This document shows positions 11,481-22,905 of a stretch of DNA of 64,000 nt, one piece after another; the stretch's first letter is position 1; each line of letters starts with the position of its first letter. The DNA lies in contig NW_020312817.1 of NCBI RefSeq assembly GCF_003265705.1, positions 28,175,525-28,239,524 of the forward strand, given 5' to 3'. Under the pieces are notes generated by a model. The model was given only the letters and a program-made list of their open reading frames with translations, was not told the DNA's origin and searched no databases. Source of the stretch: Callorhinus ursinus. Taxonomy: Eukaryota; Chordata; Mammalia; Carnivora; Otariidae. The position numbers and the translations under genes were made by a program.

Positions 11481-12373
11481 GTCTGCAGCAGTGCTTCCCA
11501 TTTCTGCCCCAATGTCCCATGATCAGTGATATCCTCCTTGAGTACTCTAAATAACATAGTGTCATTCTCCCAAATCCTGTTCTCTCCCTATCCTCCTGAC
11601 TTTGGTATATATATATATTTTTAGTACTTTTCACCATCTGACAATAAATATTTGTTGATGGGTTTATGAAAATATACAAAATCTTAAGAAAAATATTTAA
11701 TGTCATAGAAAAACTCGATACGTCAATTAAAAATGCATATTATAACACTATTCCCCTGTATATTCTCAATTTTATAAATAAATACTATGTATATATGTCT
11801 GCATGTACAGAAAAGGATTTATAGTATTCACCAAGATCTTGTTTCTGTGAGGAAGAATGTGAGTGGTTTTAATTTTCTTTAGTTCTCTATAGTTAATGTT
11901 TATTATAAATAGACAAAAAATATTACTACAATACAAATAAATTTCCCTGAAAAAGGTGTGTAATTGACAGGAATTTTCATCTTAGTCCCTCTCTGATACA
12001 TTTGTAACACAGGAACATTATAGTCCCAAGAGTTCAGGGACTTGGAATAGCAGGCGTGTGTCCAGAGAAGCTATTCTAGAATATCTACTGCTGAGAATGC
12101 ATATATTCCAAGGGGCTAGAATGCAGGCTTAGGTGTCATATTATGTGCTCTTGTCTCCTCTTCTTAGCATATCACTAGATCTCTAATAATTCCAATTTCT
12201 TTAAAAGATGTAATTTTAATAATTTAAGAATTTTTAAATCTAGATTCCACATTAACTTGCTTTTGACAAGATTACAAACTTATCTCTTTAAATAAATAGG
12301 TAGTCTATTTGTATGTCTAAAGTTTGGATATATTATTCATGCCTCTAATCTGCCTTTTCCTGTTTTCACCAGG
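11481..12373. other. AT-rich DNA without a recognised gene
   Basis: A short (TA) tract lies near 11610. I recognise no gene or repeat in the rest. Confidence 0.4.
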
Positions 12374-12468
12374 GCTAAAAAACAAACAAAAAGCAACAAC
12401 AACCAAAAAACAAAAAACACAAAAACAAAAACCCAAAACAAAAACAAAAGAAACAAATAACCCCCCCC
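12374..12468. repeat. A/C-rich low-complexity tract
   Basis: About 95 bases made almost only of A and C (repeated caaaaa-type units) and ending in eight C. On the minus strand it would be a T/G-rich run. It makes the 64-65 codon frames here, which are compositional artefacts. Confidence 0.9.
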
Positions 12469-14254
12469 ATGCCTTAACACCTGGTAAATTGTTTTCACTT
12501 CTGAATATATCTTTGTAAAAAATTCACCAACCACAGTTAAACTAGGTGTTATTAGCTAATTATAATCTCAACTTTAGATTGACAGATACCATGAAAAGGT
12601 GGGATAATGTATCAACCCATGGATCAGAAACTTGTTTTATCTATTTATTTTTGTCTTTTGAAAAATCAGTGAACACTGTATTTAGGAATGTTCAGAACTG
12701 GAAAATTATGTAAGTTCTGAATAGAATGACAATTTTTTAAACCAAGCAAGTTTACTTCAAAGAAATATACCTTTGAGAAGAAATAAATGGATCAACATAA
12801 TTTTAAACCTCCCTAAGCACTAAAATGTTCATTAGATTCACTATTCAGAGTTAGACTTGTTTCATTCCTAGCTGAGGTGGTTAGACCCCTCTCTCACTTG
12901 GTTCCATAAAATCTAGTATGAAAAATACATCACCCAATCGTGTTTGGATCAGTACAAATGGATGTCTACCTACTATAATATCAGCCACAGCATTTGAGAT
13001 GTCTCTTGTGTTCTAGGAAGTAGAATTTCTATAATTTTAGGGGAAGACTTTTTCTCACTCAAATTTTTCCAGACACACTTTTCTTTGAAAGTTTACTGTC
13101 TGTTTCCTCCAACAAGCTGTTATCTGCTGTATAATCCTTATTTTGTACTTTCATGGAACCTTATAAACTTAACTCTTGTGGAGCTGTCTATAGTTCTGAT
13201 AACTTTCCCACAAAACACCCATATTCTTTTGCCACAAGTCTCCCTTCCTCCATTGATTTTTGTGTCTGTGGTTGAGGGGAAGCTCTGAACTAAAAGTATA
13301 AAATTAGTCAATTGTTAGAAGTAATGAAAATAAATAGATTGGATTCCTGGTCCAATGTTGACTAGAAACCTAATGAAGCTTTCAAAAGCCTGCAGGAAAT
13401 AAGGGATGAGTTCTTGGCCAACAGACCTTAGAAGGGAAAAGTGACTTTCATTGGCAGTTGGAGCAGATGGTGTCTTAAGCATGACAGATTTCCCACCACT
13501 CCAAGTAAAATCAATATCCAGTAGCATGAAGTAAATTAGCTGGCAGTGGGTTAAGAAGTCTGCCTATTAGTCTGATTTAGGTTTAGGTCAATTTGCATAG
13601 TTTTGCCATGATACTTTGTTTTAGTTCATTACTTTTAACCAGATCCATTAGCAGTCATCTCAAGGATTCTGTAATGACTAGCTCACTAAAATAAACCTGA
13701 AACTGGAAAAATTTAAAAAGAAAGAGCAAAAGACTTGAAGGGGCCAAACTATAAGTCCATACTGTCATTCTTCCCCTGTGGATATTCAGATAAAGCAATT
13801 TTACCAGCAGCCCTCTCCTGAGAAAAAGTTGCAAAGTAGGTGGAGAATAGAGAAGTATATGGAGAAGATACCAATATTTTTCATGAGTTTGCTTTATGTG
13901 TGGTGTTTTCCAACTGGAATTCTTTTAATTTTTATGACAGATCACATGGGTGGTTATGACACTCTGACCTCAAATCCATGTTTGGTTGCATCCAAAAGCC
14001 ATGACTTTTCAAACTTTCAGCTACATTATGTTGATGGTTGGTCTTCCATTAGCATTAAGCTCTTTCCTTCAACTCAGCATCCTTCCTGAGTCCATTCTTC
14101 AATCCTTTTCTCCCCAGGAAACTCTTTATGTGCTTGGCCTAGGTTGTGCTGACTAAATATAAGGGCCAATTGCGTTTTAATTAGGAAACAGTAACTTAAT
14201 GCAAAGAAATGAATTCTGAGTGGTGAATTATTTTACATACTAATGCAAGAACTG
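12469..14254. other. No recognised gene or repeat
   Basis: Includes chance frames at 13085-13288 plus, 13315-13527 minus and 13778-14089 plus (103 codons). None shows a family motif, signal peptide or upstream gene structure. Confidence 0.4.
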
Positions 14255-14560
14255 ACTGTTCACCAAGCATATACTATGTTTCAAATACACTGTGCTAGGT
14301 ACTGGAGAAACAATAGTGAGCAAAAAATGATGTGGCTCTTGTTTTCATGGACCACAGAACTGATGGGAGAGACAGGAATTAATCAAATAATCACATAATT
14401 ACATGTAAAAATCCAATTGTTAAGAGCAAGATGAAAAAAGAATTAAAGGATACCTGTAATATGGAAGCCTGGTCACAGGTTGAGTTCACAGAGTATAAGA
14501 CATTTATTAAGGAGTATTCTTGAGGGCAACACCTGTGGAAGAGAAGGGAAGAGAGCAGGA
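14255..14560 (-). mobile_element. L2 LINE 3' fragment
   Basis: The plus strand carries the reverse complement of the L2 3' end: catatactatgtttcaaatac, actgtgctaggtactgg, aacaatagtgagcaaaaaat, then the acagaactgatgggagagac region. Diverged, no TSD seen. Confidence 0.6.
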
Positions 14561-15597
14561 TAGATCAGAGGGAGGTGTTGGATAGTGATGTTGGGCTCGT
14601 TGAAGGCTTCAACTGACATACTGAGAACCCTGAAGCTAGGATGACCCTTCAGAGTTGCCTAATGTTGGGATGAGGGGTCTTTATAGTTCATCACAGTCAG
14701 TCACTGGATTTGTGTTGCTTTGGAAAGGTGTTTTGAGGATGGAGTAGAATGTGTGAAAATGGATACAAGTTTTTCCTTAAGATTTGGCTTGGATGGGAAA
14801 GGGGGTTAGAGTGGTAACTTGGAAGGAACGAGGGCTGCAGTGAGCATTCTGTTTTCAGTAGAAGCAGCTCAGGCATGGTCCTGGTGAGAAGGAGAGGCTG
14901 GGGGGAGGGGTGCTTCTGGGGAGGAGGTTTTGCCAGAGGCACAGATGTCTCCTCACAAAAATAATCTATGTGTGAGCCCTGCCTCCTTCCTTGGTTTGGG
15001 TATAAATAAGTATGGTACACATAGACTTAACACTTTAAACTCTTTATGTAAAGATATTTTTCAAGATATTTGCTTGGAGACCTGCCTCAGCAAGTGGAAT
15101 GATGAAGGTCAGAAGCCTGGGTCATATGTGGACCATGAGATAAAGGGGGGAAGTGAGTTTGGCACAGGATATTGGGAACACTCATTTTAGGATCTACAAT
15201 GGTTTCTCACAATAACAGCAAAGAATGTGACTATTGATTGGTTCAGAACTAGAATTTATGCCTTTGTTCTAAGTATTGGAAATTTACATGGTATAATTAG
15301 AACTAGGAAGTATGGCTGTTCCCAAGAAGAAAGGATTCAAGACATGGTAGCTATTGGTGATAGCAGTAGGGAACTACATCAGGTATGAAGTTGTGTGGTT
15401 TAGCTCATCAATTATCTGCTTATACCTGGAGTTGAAAGGTGGGAAAATATGAATTTTAAACTTTCTGTGATACTCATATTCTAAATATGTTGCTCTACCA
15501 TTTTATCACAAGGAATTTTGCAATTTCCACTTTCAGTCTGGGCGGTTAATTCTGTTGTCTTCACAAAAACACATTCATGGGGAAGACCTGTGATACA
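14561..15597. other. No recognised gene or repeat
   Basis: The overlapping frames 14697-15020 minus and 14930-15190 plus have no recognisable domains. The proline/histidine-rich minus frame reflects a G-rich plus strand (cttctggggaggaggtttt). Confidence 0.35.
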
Positions 15598-16640
15598 CTT
15601 ATTCATTCATTCAGCAAATGTCTTTTCAATATCTATTGTGGAATTGGCACCGTGCCAGTAGCAGAGTACAAAGTGGTAGGGAAAAAGGATTCAGAGCAGT
15701 CTTGCACAGGAAAACAGTCAATGAACATAAAAGTAATATCTAAATGGTTGCATATTGTTATAAATGCTTTAAAAAGGGAATGAGGAGCCATGGTAGAGAA
15801 TCATAGAATGAGAGCGAGATGGTAGGTAAAGGAACCCACTTTAGACAGAAAGATCAGAAAGCATCTTTCCAAGGAGTCGACACTTTTGCTAAGACTTCAG
15901 GATAAGAGTGAGCAGCTAGAAGAAAGAAGAAAGAGCATTCCAAGCAAAGGGAGCAGCATGCATGAAGATCCTAAGGCAGGACAGGGCTTGGTGGGTGCGA
16001 AGACCTGAAAGGTATCCAGGAAGACTGGGAAGGTTGCAGAGGAAAGGAATCATATCACTAGGATTCACTGCCACATGGAAAGAAGTGTGAATTTTATTTT
16101 CAGTGTAATGAGAAGCCATCAGAGAGTTTAAGAAGAGTCTCATGACCTGATCCACACTTTAAAATTATCTTCTGGCTGACTTTTGGGGAAGAATTTTGGT
16201 GAGGGAAAGAGTGGAAGCAGTAATTTATATAAAAAATAGTAACAACATAGTGGGAAGATAAATTCATGGACTAAGTTATATTTTTGAGAAAAATGATTAA
16301 ATTATTAATGAATTGAGTCTGAGATGTTATGGAGAGAAATAAATCCTGAATGACTCTCAGATTTCTGGGTTGAGCATCTGGATCGACTCTGGTACCATTT
16401 ACAGAGAAGAAAAAGACTCAGGAAAAAGAAATTGCAAGGGGGTGGTGCTGCTGAGGATTCGGTTGTGGGCATGATATGTTCGAGATACCTACAGTTCAAG
16501 GGGCTATTTCGGGTAGGTAATGGGATATGTGGTATGTTTAAAGATGAGAGCATTGATCTGTGTATGAGAAGTAAATTTTGGAGTTGATGACACATAAATG
16601 ATATATAGTCCTAGTAAAGGATGAAATCATTTAGGGAAGA
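15598..16640 (-). mobile_element. Long L2 LINE 3' segment
   Basis: About 1 kb colinear with L2 in reverse orientation. It begins at the 3' end with attcattcattcagcaaatg, continues through aagagcattccaagcaaag, agatcctaaggcaggacag and gagaagccatcagagagtt, and ends with L2-like ORF2 C-terminal sequence. The minus-strand frames at 15916-16155 and 16305-16595 are fragments of the L2 translation. It is the largest L2 copy here. Confidence 0.8.
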
Positions 16641-16797
16641 AAATAATCAGGGAAAAGAAAAGCAAACCTTTTACAGAGACCCGAGGAGCTACAAAATTTA
16701 GACTGCAGGTGGATGATAGAATATCTTGGTGCCGAAGTCAGAATTCCCCTGGTATGATGACATAATCTCTGGTTACATTTTCACAATGACACTTAGG

Positions 16798-17048
16798 AAT
16801 AAATAATAAGAACACTTCCCATTTATAAAGCAATTGCGACGGCAGCCACTCTTCCAAGGATTCCGCCTACAGTCACACATATAATTGTCACAACAATCTT
16901 ATGTGGCAGGTACTACTGTCATACCCCATTTTCTAGTTGAGGAACCCAAGGTCCACGACTCACTTGCCCAAGGTCACACATGGAGGCAAGATTCAAACTC
17001 AAGCAATTAGGCTATAGAGCCCGTACAAAACTGTGATGCTATTTTGCC
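16798..17048 (+). mobile_element. MIR SINE (tRNA-derived, ancient)
   Basis: Shows the MIR core in order: cccatttataaagcaattg, cacaacaatcttatgtggca, ccccattttctagttgagga, tgcccaaggtcacacatgg and gattcaaactcaagc. The tail has a strong match to the MIR 3' half. Near full length. Confidence 0.88.
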
Positions 17049-17779
17049 CCTTAAAATGCTCTTTGCAAGTAGTATAGTGTACTATACCTAAGTGGTAAAG
17101 GTTGTGGATTCAGGATAAATCCAAGGGTGCTCATTATTTCCCCATAAGTCTATCTCGATGCTTTTGCATTGAAGAATGAGATACGATTCACCGTATGAGG
17201 ACAGAGAGTCAGAATGCACATGTCTGATCAGAGGGGGAGTCTCCCAGCAGTGTCTGTTCATCTGATAATTTTCCGACCAATACCCTGAATTCCAGTTCTA
17301 GTGATAGAGAGGGAGAGGCCAGCTTCTCCACGCTCACGTTGAAACAGCAGGAGCGCAAGGCAGTGTAGCTGTGAGAACTGTGTGAGCAGTGTCATATGCA
17401 GGAGGGTGTCTCCTCACTTCCACTGGGTCCCACCTTGTGGTTTCCCTGTCTGGAGGGCTCAGGCACAGAGACTCACGCAGAGAAGGAGGCTGGTAGCTTT
17501 CCGATGCTCTATGAGTTTAGTGCTAGCAGACCATGGAGACAGTCTCATTGGTGATGGCAGCATGTTTTGCAGCCTCTTCATGGGCTCTATGTCAGCTTTT
17601 TTTTTTTTATCATTCAGGGAGAAACTTCAGTGTGAATTTTCATTTTGGCAGATGATGTGGGAAATGGAACAAGGTAGAGGGAAAGTAACGTAAACCATGT
17701 ATGTCAGTGATTACTGACATATATGACATACACCCCACCCCCCCCAGTTCTAAGTTCACCCTTTTATACTCATCTTGTG
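17049..17779. other. Unassigned stretch with a perfect hairpin
   Basis: Holds the 103-codon frame 17382-17693 plus, which resembles nothing I know. At 17700-17721 there is a perfect inverted repeat (tatgtcagt, loop gatt, actgacata). A C-run (cacccccc) follows at about 17734-17746. No gene supported. Confidence 0.4.
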
Positions 17780-18362
17780 GTGCTGGACAAAGGCTCTGAA
17801 ACCATGTCAGCTTCTGGCTGGCTCCATGTGAGGCTCTGCCAGTAAGACACACTATGGGGAGACTGCAGAGCTGATGGAGAAAGTAGACTTTCTCCTTTGC
17901 GCCTTCTTCCCGCAAACTCTCTGACTGCTGGCTGTTCTGTGAGGTGCTGCCTCAGCCTCACCTTTCACCGTGGCAACAGCAGCACCTTCCTACAGCAGCA
18001 GCTAAATCCAGTTCAAAATTCCCCAGCCTTTGAAGAATAGGCTTCTTTGCCCCACTGAGCCTTCTCCTTGGTGATCTGGGTCCCAGTTTCACGGGGCCCT
18101 CCTCCAAGCTCAGATACACCCAGCAATTGGCAGGGCTTCCTCAGATGTCTGAGGTTCAGCTTCACAGGATTCCTTCTAAGTTTTAATGCTTCTAGTCTCT
18201 TCCCTTTGTTCCCTGGCTGTTGGGATGAAATCATGTTATAGAAATCTCTTCTTGTCCTTTCAGTTACCTAGTTAATAGCTATTTATCCAGTTATCTTTAT
18301 ATTGAATTCTCCCATTCAGATAACTCACATGGTTTCTGTCTCTTGCCTGGACCCTGATGGAT
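17780..18362 (+). mobile_element. Probable ancient interspersed repeat, family not assigned
   Basis: The 3' part (tggctgttgggatgaaatc, ttcagttacctagttaatag, tgcctggaccctgatggata) resembles a dispersed mammalian repeat that ends in a 'ggaccctgatggatac' motif. I could not name the family and see no TSD, so both boundaries and class are uncertain. Confidence 0.35.
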
Positions 18363-18889
18363 ACATCATGTGTTTATAAATCCCTGCGCAGGGAAGATGT
18401 GGCCAGAAATGCTTATATATGGAATGTCGGGAACACTGTTATTGTAACCCTAGATTTCACTTCGGGTTTGATATGTCTGGCATACCTGTATTGATTTGTG
18501 TCCCCATGGAATCAAGCTCCCTGTTCTGAGCAAACGCATTGGAGGAATTTTCTGCCTGAAAGTAAAGACAATTAAACCCACTTAATAGAGGAGTTTAAGG
18601 TACACATGGGATTCTCTGTGTGCTGCTTTGTATTTCTTAGGTGACAGGTAAGATTTGCTTACAGAACAGTGGACTGAAAGCCAGTTGACCTCTGTTCTAG
18701 TCTTGGTTCTTCTAGCTCGACTTGTTATATCGGTTATATCATCATTTTAGATCCAATGTGATAGATTTGAGGAGAAAACTTTGATGGTCTCATATAAGTC
18801 TAACATTGTATGATTTCTTTCTCATTTCTTGCTGAAAATATTTAAGAAGCGTGTTTGAGGAGACAGTTGTTGATGAGACTATGAGTTTT
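18363..18889. other. No recognised gene or repeat
   Basis: Ordinary unique-looking sequence, no frame above the chance range and no repeat identified. Confidence 0.4.
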
Positions 18890-19510
18890 CTATTGCTGTT
18901 TAACAAACCATGATAAAAACAATACCCATATATGATTTCACGGTTTCTGTGGGTCAGGAGTCCAGGGATGGCTAGCTGTATCCTCTGGTTAGGTCAGGGT
19001 CTCCCCAGGCTGCCAACTAGGTGCCTCTTCTGACCTTCAGGGTCCTCTTCCAAGCTCAGTGGTTGTGGCAGAGTTCAATTCCTTATAGTTTAATTCCTTT
19101 CTTGCCAGCTGTCAGATGGGGGTCATTCTCAGCTCCTCAAGGTCACTCACCAATCCCTGCCACTTGGCCCTCTCCACAACATGGTAGTTCACTTCTCTAG
19201 GACCATCAGGAGACTCTCTCTCACTTCCAGTCTCATCCTATAGGGAGGATCCAGTCTGTTTCATGGGTTCACCTGGTTAGATCAGTCCTACCCAGGATAC
19301 TCTCTTTTTGATTAGCTCGGTGTCAACTTATTTAGGACCTATATTACATCTGCAGAATCCCTTCACCTTTGTCATATAATGTAACCTAATCACGAGCATG
19401 AAATTGGTCCCATTCACAGACTCTCTCATATTCAAGGGGAGGAGAGTATGTAGGGTGTGAACAAGGGGCGAGAATCTTGGGCGCTACCTGAGAATTCTGC
19501 CTGCCACAGA
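18890..19510 (-). mobile_element. Probable MaLR/ERVL-type LTR
   Basis: The plus strand has the layout of a reversed old LTR: ttctattgctgtttaacaaa, acggtttctgtgggtcagga near the start, a CT-rich middle and attcaaggggaggag with ctgcctgccaca at the end. This layout matches MLT1-like LTRs, but divergence is high and I cannot choose a subfamily. Confidence 0.55.
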
Positions 19511-20859
19511 GACCAGTCACCTACTAAGCTGGGATGGCTTTGGCCTCCTGGTGTACTTGGGATCATCTGGGCATGGTTAATTTGAATGTTGCTCATTTGA
19601 ATATGTAGATTGGAAGCCACTGCTATCCAAGTGACCTCCTTTTAACCTTCCCCCAAAGTAGACCACAGCTGCTCTGGAACTGATGTGCAAGACCACATAC
19701 TGTGCAGTTGCTTTGGCAACCGACACATATTCTCTCCCATTTGAGCACTAGTTAAAATGGTTTCTGCAATGGCATTGCTAAGCAGAGTTGAAACTAAAAT
19801 GTTGTAGCATACTAAAAGCCCAGATGTGGCAGAGGTTCAAAGCCAGTGATTACCTAAAGAGCCAGCACGAGCTTTTATGGTGTACGTAAGTTCACAACAT
19901 AGACTCATTATAATTTGTTGTTCAAAGGGATGCATGCCTTCTATCATGGTTAGTGGTTTACTAGCCAGTATGCTGCATACTGTATATAGGAGGTATGCAG
20001 ATATTAGCAGATATTTGTTAAACAAAATCAAAGTTTCCTTTTCAGAATGGCTATTTATTATGTATCTGACCAGTGCATACAAAATTTGAATTTCCGTGAT
20101 CCTGAGTTCCCCCAAACCTACTTTTAAATAGTCTATTAAAAATATAAAAACATCAAATTCCTTTTTGTCCAACTAATTATATTTCTGAATTACGTGACCC
20201 CTGCACCTTTAGAAATCATGCTCATTTGCTAAGGAGCAGGTACTATAATTATTCACTGGATTGTTCACAAGAATGAACAGCTTACTTTTAGTCATCCACA
20301 TCCAAAAAAAGAAAAAGAAAAAGATGAAAATCACCCAGTGGCTGAGGGTATTTCATCCTTGTGGTGCAGATGAGTAATCCCAGGCACAGAAAAGGTACAG
20401 GAAAAGCATTGTTACCATCTGAGGTAACAAATACTGCCCACTGCTCTTGTCAATTCAGTTCCCAGGACCCATATTTGCCACACTGTGTTCCACAGAATAT
20501 TAGGTCCTTTGGGTGTTAATAAGTGTTCCTGACAAAAAGATTTCTACTGCCCAGAATGTTGGAAAATGTAGCACACTTTGTCTCCCCTCCAGAGTCATAG
20601 TTTCCATTAGCAGTTGAAAAACTCTAAGCAGTCGTGAAGACAGGGGTTTAACCCAGCAGTTCCCAACTTATTTGACCACAGACACTAGCTACCTTTTCCC
20701 CCTTTGTGACTCAATAGATCCCCTAACAGTATCCCAAGAAAATAATCTTTCTGGAATGCCCTCTGTGGGATGCTATCTAGATCAGAAAGATGTTTGATAA
20801 CAAGAGTTGCCTTCATTTCCTTGAGGCAGTTCTTCTAATGGGGGTGGGTAAATTGGGGA
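19511..20859. other. No recognised gene; possible hAT scraps
   Basis: Contains a 111-codon minus frame (19837-20172) with no motif I recognise. The pieces near 20480-20560 (gtgttccacagaatattagg) and 20660-20790 (cagttcccaacttatttgac) look a little like hAT-Charlie ends but are too diverged to call. Confidence 0.35.
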
Positions 20860-21055
20860 ATAAACATTGACTGAGCTATTATGTGTAAGACACTACCCAG
20901 ATACTCATTTTTTACCTTTAACTACCCTCTGTGAGCCAGGTAATCTGACTTCTGTTTTACAGATGCAGATACTGGAGTTCAAACAAGTAGAATAATGTCC
21001 GCAGGCACCCAACCAACCTGTCAAACCCAAGGCCTAGGTTCTTTGTACTCTCCTG
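20860..21055 (+). mobile_element. MIR SINE fragment
   Basis: Recognisable MIR order: actgagctattatgtgtaag, actaccctctgtgagccagg, tctgttttacagatgcagat, then the 3' half with more changes. Ancient and diverged. Confidence 0.65.
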
Positions 21056-21116
21056 TATGGAAGCCTGAAAAACAAAACCACTGACAACACAATTTTGTAC
21101 CTTTTACTTGAAAAGT

Positions 21117-21320
21117 ACAACTTTCGGGGCACCTGGGTGGCACAGTTGGTTAAATGTCTGACTCTTGATTTCGGCTCAGGTTTTGATCTCAGGGTAGTGA
21201 GATAGAGCCCTGCGTCAGGCTTTGCGCTCAGCATGGAGTCTGCTTAAGACTCTCTCCCTCTTCCTCTGTCTACCCCCCTCAAATAAATAAATAAATCTTA
21301 AAAACTTAAAAACAACTTTC
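21117..21320 (+). mobile_element. SINEC (carnivore tRNA-derived SINE), plus strand
   Basis: Body 21126-21311 starts ggggcacctgggtggcacag (tRNA-like head), includes ggctcaggttttgatctcag, and ends with a CT-rich stretch and caaataaataaataaatctt. Flanking 9-base repeat acaactttc at 21117-21125 and 21312-21320 is the target duplication. The B-box region (gatagagccctgcg) is altered, so it looks like an older subfamily. One of only two plus-strand copies. Confidence 0.92.
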
Positions 21321-22674
21321 ATGAAAGTGTTCTGGAGAGGTCATTGGAGACAGTTAAGAGTCTATTCATGTTTCCAAGTAAAGCTTGGATATCGTATGTT
21401 GGTCAAAGATGCATCAATATTTTTATGGGACACCGAAGCTGGGAGTGAAGAGTGAGAGCTGAACCAGATGTTGGACCCAAGTACCATCAGCCTTCTGGGA
21501 TGAGATGATCACCCTCAGTTCCTGAGAAGAAACTGGTCCCCGGTTTTGTCATTACTTTGACCACATCACGTAGATTCTGGTTGAATATGTGCCTTCTGGT
21601 GAAATTTTGATCAAAATTGTACCGCCTCAAATTTTCTCTTAAAAGAAAAAAGTACTCAACCAGCCTTTACCAGACGCACCAGTTGATAAAATCTTTTAAA
21701 GATTTTATTTTCCTGAAATGTCCTCTAAGTAGAACAATTTACAGGAATATGTTTTTAAGGAAAAAAAGAAATCTTCTAGCTAGCTTACTGAGGGCTCCAG
21801 TGTATAATGGTATTCTGTGTTTTCAGGACTGTCTTCTCAGTGCTATATTTTAAACCCTTTTCAGAAAAATTGCTCTTGTGCTATAACCTGCTCTAGTGAT
21901 TTTGAATAATAGTGTTAATAAAAGGTAGTTTGTTGAGACTCAGGGTTTTTTTCATTTCAGTTAGTAGAGAGAGCAATATTAATATGTCTTAAAATTGCAC
22001 AATAAGAAAAACAGGGTGTGTTTATTTTTTCCATGAGTGTGATATATTGAGTCGTTCCACATCTTGAGTGTTGCTCAATTTCAACCATCATGCCAAGCAT
22101 TTAATAAAGATAGACTTTAAAATAGCACACTGTGGTATTAACCAAATGCACTTATAGTGGAATGTGATAAAGAGCACTTTAGCTGAGTTATTTGTAACCA
22201 AAAATTGTCAGATACAATCTTGTTGCATTCTTGCTTCAGGCAAATGCCTCAGCCACCCTGTCACGGAATGATTTTGCACCTTAGCTCTGCACTAATCCAC
22301 CCTGCCCCAGTCAGCTCTGTAACCAGAAAACACTTCACCACATTCTGGCCCTTCTTCCTACCAAGTGGGAATGTATACTATTTTAGCATATTTATATTTG
22401 TATATACACTGTAGTCATACATGAAGGCTCTGCTAATTTCTATTAAGACTTGTGGTTGCTGAGATCAATCAGTCACCTAGGTGACAGGCTGTATGGTTTC
22501 CCCCATGTTATGAGGTCTGAGTATATCTGTGTGTGTGACTCAGTGAGGTGGTTCTCATTCATGGCTGCTCATTAAGATTCCCCAGGAATTAAAAAACAAA
22601 TAAGCAAAAAACCAAACCTGGGTATTAACAGAACAATTAAATCAGAATGTGTGGAGGTGGGGTGAGGATCTAGT
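21321..22674. other. No recognised gene or repeat
   Basis: Two frames of 78 and 69 codons (21617-21853, 22205-22414 plus) show no family features. No repeat identified. Confidence 0.4.
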
Positions 22675-22905
22675 TATTTACTATTTATTTATTTTTATTT
22701 TTTTAAAGATTTTATTTATTTATTTGACAGAGAGAGAGACAGAGAGGGAACACAAGCAGGGGGAGTGGGAGAGGGAGAAGCAGGCTTTCCGCTGAGCAGG
22801 GAGCCCGATGCCGGGCTCGATCCCAGGACCCTGGGATCATGACCTGAGCCGAAGGCAGACGCCTAATGACCAAGCCACCCAGGTGCCCCTATTTACCATT
22901 TATTT
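22675..22905 (-). mobile_element. SINEC, minus strand
   Basis: Body 22691-22889, with the T/AAAG tail on the left and the tRNA-like head (ccacccaggtgcccc) on the right. Imperfect target duplication tatttactatttattt at 22675-22690 and tatttaccatttattt at 22890-22905 (one mismatch). Contains the typical gagcagggagcccgatgccg and ggatcatgacctgagccgaa blocks. Confidence 0.95.

Noticed and set aside
12324..12534. Frames of 64-65 codons rich in Lys/Thr or Phe/Leu
   Set aside because: They are made by the A/C-rich low-complexity tract.
13778..14089. 103-codon plus frame
   Set aside because: Hydrophobic patch only; no family resemblance.
17382..17693. 103-codon plus frame
   Set aside because: No motif; overlaps a T-run and lies between two repeats.
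19837..20172. 111-codon minus frame
   Set aside because: AT-rich composition, no domain or family motif, no flanking exon signal that I can support.
20470..20790. Possible hAT-Charlie fragments
   Set aside because: Only short patches resemble element ends (gtgttccacagaat, cagttcccaactta); not enough to call.
22691..22889. tRNA gene from the SINE head
   Set aside because: The tRNA-like region is part of a SINE; no complete cloverleaf with an intact acceptor end is visible.
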